A DNA stretch of 64,000 nucleotides from Primulina eburnea (Eukaryota; Streptophyta; Magnoliopsida; Lamiales; Gesneriaceae), in the NCBI RefSeq assembly GCF_022965805.1, contig NC_133114.1, positions 4,422,261-4,486,260 of the forward strand, in the 5' to 3' direction. The notes beneath the pieces are model-generated. The model saw only the letters and a list, made by a program, of their open reading frames with translations. It did not search any database and was not told the DNA's origin. Every line of letters starts with the position of its first letter. Positions within the stretch are counted from its first letter, which is position 1. Of the stretch, positions 57,558 to 64,000 are shown piece after piece. A program made the translations under genes and the position numbers.

Positions 57558-60500
57558 TTAGTGCCACTGTAGAACGTCCAGAGATTCTTGATGAACCTTT
57601 TTATCCCCTGCTGCCATTACATTAAAACCTGCCAAAAAATGGATGGTACACGTGATAGTTAGAACTAAATATCTTATAGTGAAACGATTGAGTACTATTA
57701 CAAATAAATCACACATTGCCCCCTGATTTATATTGTAGATTCTCCTTTATGACCAAATAGTCGCAAAATCAGATTATGAACGAAAGCAGTGGAATCCACA
57801 TGACAACATACTCGTGGCAGGTGAGTTTGCAGAAGCTTCCCAGTGAAGTTGATTGCCTTTCCAATCAGTTATAACTCCACCAGCACCTTCAATCACAGGT
57901 ATCAGGGGAAGGAAATCGTATGGCTGGAAAAAAAAAGAAGCTCAATATCAAGTAGTCTGTGCATGTTACAAATTATAAATTCTACCGTCAGTTTAGCTTT
58001 CATCACAAGTCTACGCACAAGGCAATATAGCTAAGGAAGCGTAATATTTAGTGTTTGCAGTAGATGACTGAAGAGAAGGGATAAAGAACCATAAGCATAA
58101 TTGAGGCAAAATGGCATTTTTTCCATATCTAGCTATAAGAGGTTGACGTTCTATCCTTGCAATCCACTCTTTTATCTAATGATAATTTCATAATTAATCT
58201 TGAAGCAACACATTTGGATCCTGTTAACTGTGCATTATTAATTCAAAAGATAATCTTTTTCCGATTTTTAAAGAACTAATTTGTTTGTTAAATGTCTCCA
58301 CTTGGCCTGAAACTAAAGTTTGAAACTTGAAACAGAGTATGTGAATCCAGTTTTGGGAAAATTCAAACCTTGCCATCTAAAACTCCAAAATTGAATTTAA
58401 AAAAGGGTTAGCTTGTGATTAAAGATATATTGATCCTGTTTTTCCAAAATTTAAATAAGATGTGTGAATTCCAAAAGGACCCAATGGTTGAAGGCATAAT
58501 TGAATATATCTACGAAAATATGATAGAATTTAGATTATAAAACGTACCTTGAGACCTGACTCTATCACTAAATCTACGTAACCTGAGGATAACAAGGCAT
58601 AGGCATAACAATCACAGCCATATAGAGGCACTTTCACCTGTAAATCATAAAACACACAAACTGAACAACAGAACTAAAAGCATAACTTTGTCGATATAAA
58701 GTAACAAAAGTAAATTTGAACTCAGGATTCCGAACAGATAAAAACTACTAAAAAGAACATGTTACGATAGGAATATGACCGAGCCACGAGTACCAAAAGG
58801 AACACTGGAGTAAAATTCAGATCAAAATAAAGTTTTTCACTTCCTCAACAGTGAATTGACAAATATAATCTGAGAAAGGGTCTTCAAAGAATGCAACTTC
58901 GTCGACAAGAAATTTGGAGATCCCAGAAATCTGAGAGGTCAGCCGAGTGCAAGAAACCAAAACTAACGGACATGGAAAAACGGACCACTGGATGTGTGGA
59001 TGAAAAAATCATTGAAACAGATTGCCACAATTCTTTGATTGTGTTTTGAAGTTTGTCAGTGTGTGCTTTTGGACACATAATCGCGTGAATCTACGAGAAT
59101 AAATAATATAACAGACTATTCATGACAACTCGGAATCAATAAAACAATGCATCTGATGCTTTTTTGCCATAATCTTAAGCAAAAGGGCTAGATATGTCCA
59201 AACCATAGCCAGCTAAAAGGACAGACCTTACTCCTTACTCGAGTAAAGGCCACTTCAGCATCTCCACTGAATAAATGTGGGCTAGTTGTGTACCTGATAA
59301 GGAGTAAGAAATGTTACGCAACAAAAAAACAGGTCGTTAGAATAATAAATATCAGAGTCTTATATGTTTTAACTTGAGCTCTCATGAAATCTTCATTTAT
59401 GAAATACTTTAGCGAATAAAGATCAGTTAAGGAAAAGGATGGACAGACAAGTAGGCCTTTGAGAGCTGTGAACAGTTGCGAGTGGAGATTTCCTGCCCAT
59501 TCAAAGTAGATTTCCTTCCTCTTAAGCCAATCCATCTTTCTCTCAGAACGGGTTGGTCAATAATGCCGAGGATCTGATAAGGAAAAATAATATTTCAAAA
59601 CACAAAGCAACAACCACTGGCGAAACTTCTAATTGGAAAGACCATGCAAAGCCTTCCTGAATGAAACAACTATCTCGGGATCCTTACCGGTCTACCTTCA
59701 TGGAGTAGAGCAATTAAAGTTCCAAATAAGGGTTTACCTATAAAATAATTAATAAGAAAAATTAATCAGCTGATGAGCCAAACTTCTTCAATCCAAGAGC
59801 GACAAAGACCATATAAATTGATACCAGTTATAAAACTTTTTGTTCCATCTATCGGATCCAAAACCCAAACATAGTCCGCAACCTCTTCGTTGCACCTCCA
59901 TCCTTTCTCCTCTCCATATCTGAAAATCAGAACCATTGGTCACTTCTTTGTCTAAGAAACTAAACCAAACAGCTTATATTTAATGAAAACAGAAAGGCTC
60001 TGGGTATATTGACCATTATTTTGAAAAAAAGGCAGTGAAATTTGAACATATATATTTTTAAAATAAAATTAGTGCATAAATTTCATTCCCTTGATATATC
60101 ACAAGCTCGCCAAATTTCAAGGGCCAATTTAGCAGCACTATATATAAGGGGGAAAGAATCTTATATTTATTTGAACTTAAATGTAAGGAGTTCTGAAATC
60201 TTGGAATGTGATTACAAAAGGAAGGGATGCTTGAGAACGTGCAGCTCATTGGACCAACTTGGTAAGATGATAGGAAGAACCCATCCATAGTTTCGTGCAA
60301 CTCCAGGATTCCTTAAAGATTCAGTTATTTAAATTTCAGCAGGCTATCGTGCAATGCAATATTGCAGCAGGTGTCAAGCTATTAAACTTTAACGTACTCG
60401 GATCATGATTGAAGTCGAGGTCCGATTAAACACGTGAAGCCAGAAAATTAAAGGAGAGACAATGAATAGTGGGTAAAAAAAGAAGAGAAAACTTGATACG

Positions 60501-61155
60501 AAGTTATTGTTGACAGTTTAACCAACTTCGAGGTAGAACCCGAAATGTTACTCAGAATGATCGAAAATCTAACAAATGTCATCTCATCCAAGCCAAATAG
60601 CCAGCCAGAAACTCACATTGCATGAGAAGGAAATTTCTCTTGAATAATTTGAACCATAGACTCCTCTGCAGCTTGATCAGCAATCGTCACAGGACCTAAT
60701 TTACAAGTTATCAATCCCTTAGAAAACAAAGACCACAGGAACTTCGATTGATCAAAACTTAACACCACCATTCAAAAACAAAAAAACAAAAGCCAAAAAC
60801 AAAAAAACTTACTCAAATCCTCTTTGTCCAGAATGTCAAAGCTTTTCCGAAAATATTTGCGGATGACATCCCCTGCGGCGTCAGCAAGCTGATTGCCGAC
60901 GTCAGCGAAGCGATCCAGGTCAAAACTGTCGAATTCAATACCCGCACTCTGAACGCCGTAACTATGATTCCTACAAACAGAGGAATCAACGGAAACAGCA
61001 TCAAATGACGACATTTTACTTGAATTCAACCCAATCGAGCCAAAATTTAGGGAAAAATCACGACGAGAGACCAGAAATCGCGGAAATGCGGGAAGGGAGA
61101 ATGTATTATTGTTTGCAGAATGGTGTAGAGAGAGAAAATTAGAGTAGGAGAGCAT
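57558..61155 (-). CDS. HISN7: Histidinol-phosphate phosphatase (HISN7/IMPL2), 9 exons
   Basis: Exons 61155-60813, 60695-60617, 59919-59825, 59737-59688, 59573-59449, 59293-59227, 58637-58548, 57923-57812 and 57628-57558 splice in phase to 1,032 nt, 343 aa (Arabidopsis IMPL2 about 346 aa). The N-terminal 60 residues are Ser/Phe-rich with basic residues, like a plastid transit peptide. The inositol-monophosphatase fold follows: FADVGNQLADAAGDVIRKYF, PVTIADQAAE, IYGEEKGW, the metal-binding WVLDPIDGTKSFITG, GIIDQPVLRERW, then YGCDCYAYALLSSGYVDLVIE, PYDFLPLIPVIEGAGGVITDW, ending SLDVLQWH. It removes phosphate from histidinol phosphate, the penultimate stage of plastid histidine synthesis. Start 61155 is preferred because a TATA box lies about 30 bases upstream; in-frame Met codons at 61176 and 61014 are alternatives. 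Confidence 0.93.
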
Positions 61156-61182
61156 TTGAAGAAGATGAGCGTGCATTGAGGG

Positions 61183-61195
61183 GTTTATATAGTTG
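61183..61195 (-). promoter_or_regulatory. Putative TATA box of HISN7
   Basis: Minus strand reads ctatataaaccc, 30-40 bases upstream of the chosen start codon. If this is the core promoter, the 5' UTR is very short or translation starts at the inner Met 61014. Confidence 0.5.
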
Positions 61196-61739
61196 CTTAG
61201 CGATGGTGGGGTTCTGATCTCACGCACGAACACGCTGAGTGTGTGTGACGTAAGGTTCTGTGTGGAGGTGGGGAAGAAGGAAGAAGGCAGTGTGATATGT
61301 TTGTGCACTCGAACAAATGAACAAATAAAAGAAATTGAAGGACAAAATTGCGTTTTGATAAATTAAATTCAAATTTTAAACTAATCAGAAAGTGATTTAG
61401 AAATTAGAATCTAATATTTGGATCGAACTGGAAATTAAATCCACAAATTTATCATTTTAAATCTCTTCCTCGAAATCTATCATTCAAATTTGTTCGAGTA
61501 AAACAATTTGGTAATTGATTTTAAATCTATAAATATATATTTTGAATCATTATAATGGATTTTAAATTATTTATAAAATATAAGCTTTTTAATTTTTCCG
61601 CCAAATGATATCTCAGATCCTAAAACAAATTCATGTTATAATTGGATGGATTGATTTAGATTGCGGGAGAATTGCAATCAAATGGTATTTCAAATGACTA
61701 GATTGAAAAATGAATTTGAATTGAACCAAAATACTATGA
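61196..61739. other. Upstream of HISN7, A/T-rich
   Basis: Open frames on the minus strand above 61176 extend the HISN7 frame but lie upstream of the TATA box, so they are probably not translated. The rest holds nothing I can support. Confidence 0.45.
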
Positions 61740-62065
61740 ATAGATATTTTGTGAGATAGTCTTACGAATTTTTATCTGTAAGAAGCAGGCTTGATTCCTT
61801 ATTGGTTAGTCAAATTGTAATGAAAATCACATAATTGAAGGAAATGCTCGAATTTTTTATTTTTTTAATAAATAAATTAATGTTTTGTCGTTCTAGACCA
61901 CCACTATCGGATTCGACAGAAGGAATGACGTGTCAACTCTACCGATAGTCACAATAAAAAATAATACTCTTAACATAAAAAATAATATTTTTTCATGAAT
62001 GATCCAAATAAGAGATTTGTCTCACAAAATATGATCCGCGAGACCGTCTTATACAATTTTTTGTC
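61740..62065 (-). mobile_element. Reverse MITE copy, interrupted
   Basis: The two ends of the gagacggtctcac MITE in reverse orientation are visible: tgtgagatagtcttacg near 61748 and gatccgcgagaccgtctta near 62033, with taatactcttaacataaaaaa near 61960. About 120 bases between 61800 and 61925 do not belong to the family and look inserted. Confidence 0.6.
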
Positions 62066-62284
62066 AAATAATATATGTCAAGAGTTTGTTTGGTGAGAGA
62101 AGTTAATGAATTTAAAACAATTTTTTTTAAAAAAAATATTGTTTTGTTACAAAATATGTTAGAAGTTGATTCTCAGAGAGAAAAAACAAATAAACAAACA
62201 AAAAAACAAAACCAATTTTCAATATTTATCCAAAAATCAATTTTTTTATTTAATACAATTATTTTAAAAAACTTGACTTATTTA

Positions 62285-62970
62285 AATGTGTTTTGGCAAA
62301 AATTTGTGTGAGACAGTCTCACGGGTCATATTTGTGAGACAGATCTTTCATTTGGGTCATTCATGAAAAAATATTATTTTTTATACTAAGGGTGCGTTTG
62401 GTAGGGGTGATTAGGTGGGTTCATTTTTTTTTAACTCACCTAATCACATGTTTGGTACGTTTTTTATTTAACCAAGTCAATCCCTCATACGGATGATTAG
62501 GTTATATAAGGTGTGATAAAATAATCACTCCTCACCCCTTATGATTATTTATCTCTCTTAATTCATCCTATTTTTCCAATTTTACCCTTCTTCTAAATCC
62601 ATACTCACCACCACTTCCCTCCACCAACCGCTAGACGACCACTCCCGCCGTCGGCCGACCACCGACGCCGCTTCCGGCCGACCGACCACCGTCGACCACT
62701 GCCGCCGCAAAACTGGAAGGGCAATTTTGTCAATTCATCGAAAGATTATTATTTATCTCATTATTAACAATCATACCAAACATAATATTATTTTATCATT
62801 ATCTACTTCAATCATTTTTTTTATCATTTCTCTCTTAATCGTTACATTATTTTATCTTCCAACCAAACGTAGCCTAAGAGTATTACTTTGTATTGTGAAT
62901 ATGGGTAGGGTTGACCCGTCTCACATATTAGGACCTGTGAGACAGTCTCACGTGAGACACACCCATGTGT
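62285..62970 (+). mobile_element. MITE of the gagacggtctcac family, split by a second MITE
   Basis: The left half 62285-62389 ends ...tatactaa and the right half 62875-62970 begins taagagtattac. Joined at taa they give the same order as the unbroken copy at 56383-56575. Ends: gtgtgagacagtctcacggg near 62308 and cctgtgagacagtctcacg near 62934. Confidence 0.8.
62390..62874. mobile_element. Tourist/PIF-Harbinger-like MITE (485 bp)
   Basis: Inserted in the MITE above with a 3-bp duplication taa (62387-62389 and 62875-62877). Inverted ends: GGGTGCGTTTGGTAGGG and, on the other strand, GGCTACGTTTGGTTGGA. A TAA/TTA duplication is diagnostic of PIF/Harbinger elements. The interior contains a C-rich ccgccgtcggccgaccaccgac-like segment near 62640-62700. 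No transposase. Confidence 0.82.
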
Positions 62971-63224
62971 TTCTAAGCTACATCTTCTATATCTAAACTA
63001 GCTCATCGACAACACAAAAAAACTCGAATCATTCATTGGCTCAAATAGATAAATAGATTTTTTGATATGTGAGTTTTAAACTAAAAACCATAGAATAAAA
63101 CCCATCAACTTCAAACTTAGCATTTTACATCCTTAATTTTATAAGTTATTTAAATCCAATCTTCAAAATTCATTCCTTCAACTAAAAAAATTGCTCCAAT
63201 CATGGTTGGTGGAAAAAAGAAATC

Positions 63225-63520
63225 GAAAGATAGGAATGTAATTAGAGAAGGCATGATGCAACCAGGTGCTTTGTGACAAAATACAACTTGTTTTTAGGGG
63301 AAGTTTCTTCCACTTTGGCTTGCTTTCATGATCTGCTTCTGCTTTCCGATTCTTTATCGTCTAATAATACTTGGGAAAGATAGCGATGTAATTAGAGAAG
63401 GCCTGATGCAACCAGGTACTTAGTGACAAAATACAAGTTGTTTTTACGGGTTTTCTTCCACTTCGGCTTGCTTTCATAATCTGCTTCTGCTTTCCGATGC
63501 TTTATCGTCTAATGATGCAT
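63225..63520. repeat. Tandem duplication, period 150 bp, two copies
   Basis: attagagaaggc recurs at 63241 and 63391; both copies continue through gatgcaaccaggt, gtgacaaaatacaa, cttgctttcat, ctgcttctgctttccgat and tttatcgtctaat. The copies differ by substitutions and short indels. No coding signal. Confidence 0.85.
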
Positions 63521-64000
63521 GCTTCGTGCAAGTGCCATTACAGTGTGTAGCTTTTCAGTTTAGTGCGTCTCTTTTGTACACTCCAACCCACACGTAACTC
63601 CCTCCTCATTTGGGGCCAAACAAAATTATCATTCACGTGACGCCAACACTTGGAATTAACCAAAATTGACTTGATGTGTTGCTATTTTACTGATATAAAT
63701 ACCGTCCCGATTTTAGGCTAGTCGAAACTTCTAGGCGCCACCATATTAATCGATCGCTTGGCGCAAAAGCCGCCTAGACGATTTTACAATTAAAAATCCG
63801 CCTAGGCGATTTACACTTAAAAAAAACAAATTATGATATTCCTAATTATAGCATATGTGCATATCACCGTCTAACCGGATTTATACTTTTCAAAAAACCA
63901 AAATAATAACATTATTAAATAATAATTATACTTTAAAGAATAATGTTGGATGATTCATATATAAAAATTTATTAATATATATTTATTATTACAATTTTAA
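63521..64000. other. Intergenic, with cctaggcg motif block
   Basis: No gene. At about 63725-63810 aggcgccacc, gccgcctagacg and ccgcctaggcg recur, the same kind of motif as in the MITE at 45117-45481 and near 3770-3900, so an end of a related element may lie here and run out of the window. Confidence 0.4.

Noticed and set aside
57558..57628. Suspected frameshift in the last exon of HISN7
   Set aside because: Re-reading the bases across 57591-57610 shows the run needed for the normal frame is present; the exon ends in the expected VHQESLDVLQWH.
61176..61308. Longer N-terminal extension of HISN7
   Set aside because: It lies across or upstream of the likely TATA box and has no family support.

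Overview
The window is plant nuclear DNA. Introns are spliced GT/AG, coding density is low, Ty1/copia, Ty3/gypsy, hAT, LINE and MITE sequences are abundant, and the recognisable genes are plant-specific (SHL-type BAH-PHD reader, a CrRLK1L receptor kinase, plastid histidinol-phosphate phosphatase). Nothing fixes the species; a eudicot, possibly an asterid, is my guess.

Left part (1-30.4 kb): a nest of transposable elements. A minus-strand gypsy gag-protease relic (about 670-2740) is split by a MULE-like insertion. To its right lies an old, 5'-truncated copia element (copia-A, about 4165-30413). Two younger elements sit inside its gag region: a Tekay-type chromovirus (gypsy-1, 4623-13295, TSD gcgga) and a second copia (copia-2, 13379-26702, TSD cgtta). 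Copia-2 is split in its 3' LTR by another Tekay copy in the opposite direction (gypsy-2, 17986-26586, TSD atgta). All three insertions can be closed to the base with 5-bp target duplications. The two Tekay copies form a long inverted repeat of about 8.6 kb arms around about 4.7 kb. Their LTRs carry a 59-bp hairpin-forming minisatellite present in 3, 4, 5 and 3 copies.

Middle part (30.4-47 kb): a small intact single-exon gene for an acidic protein of unknown function (30927-31475); a broken RD19-type cysteine protease; a stretch full of gtcgag/ggagt motifs; a copia fragment; a hAT transposase relic with an antisense LINE fragment inside it; and a decayed multi-exon WD40 gene carrying a solo-LTR-like insert and a MULE-type MITE.

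Right part (47-64 kb): gene-rich, all genes on the minus strand. SHL (five coding exons, 216 aa) is intact. An ERULUS/CAP1-like CrRLK1L receptor kinase has a perfect kinase exon but four small frameshifts in the ectodomain exon. A nine-exon HISN7/IMPL2 histidinol-phosphate phosphatase gene is intact (343 aa). Between and after them are MITE copies, one with a Tourist-like element nested inside, an AAA-ATPase exon fragment and a 150-bp tandem duplication.

The host genes are not an operon and show no shared pathway: SHL acts on chromatin and flowering, the kinase at the cell surface, HISN7 in plastid histidine synthesis. I found no convincing new multi-gene system. The most unusual signals are the structure of the Tekay LTRs, the non-TG/CA ends of copia-2, and the indel cluster in the receptor-kinase ectodomain.
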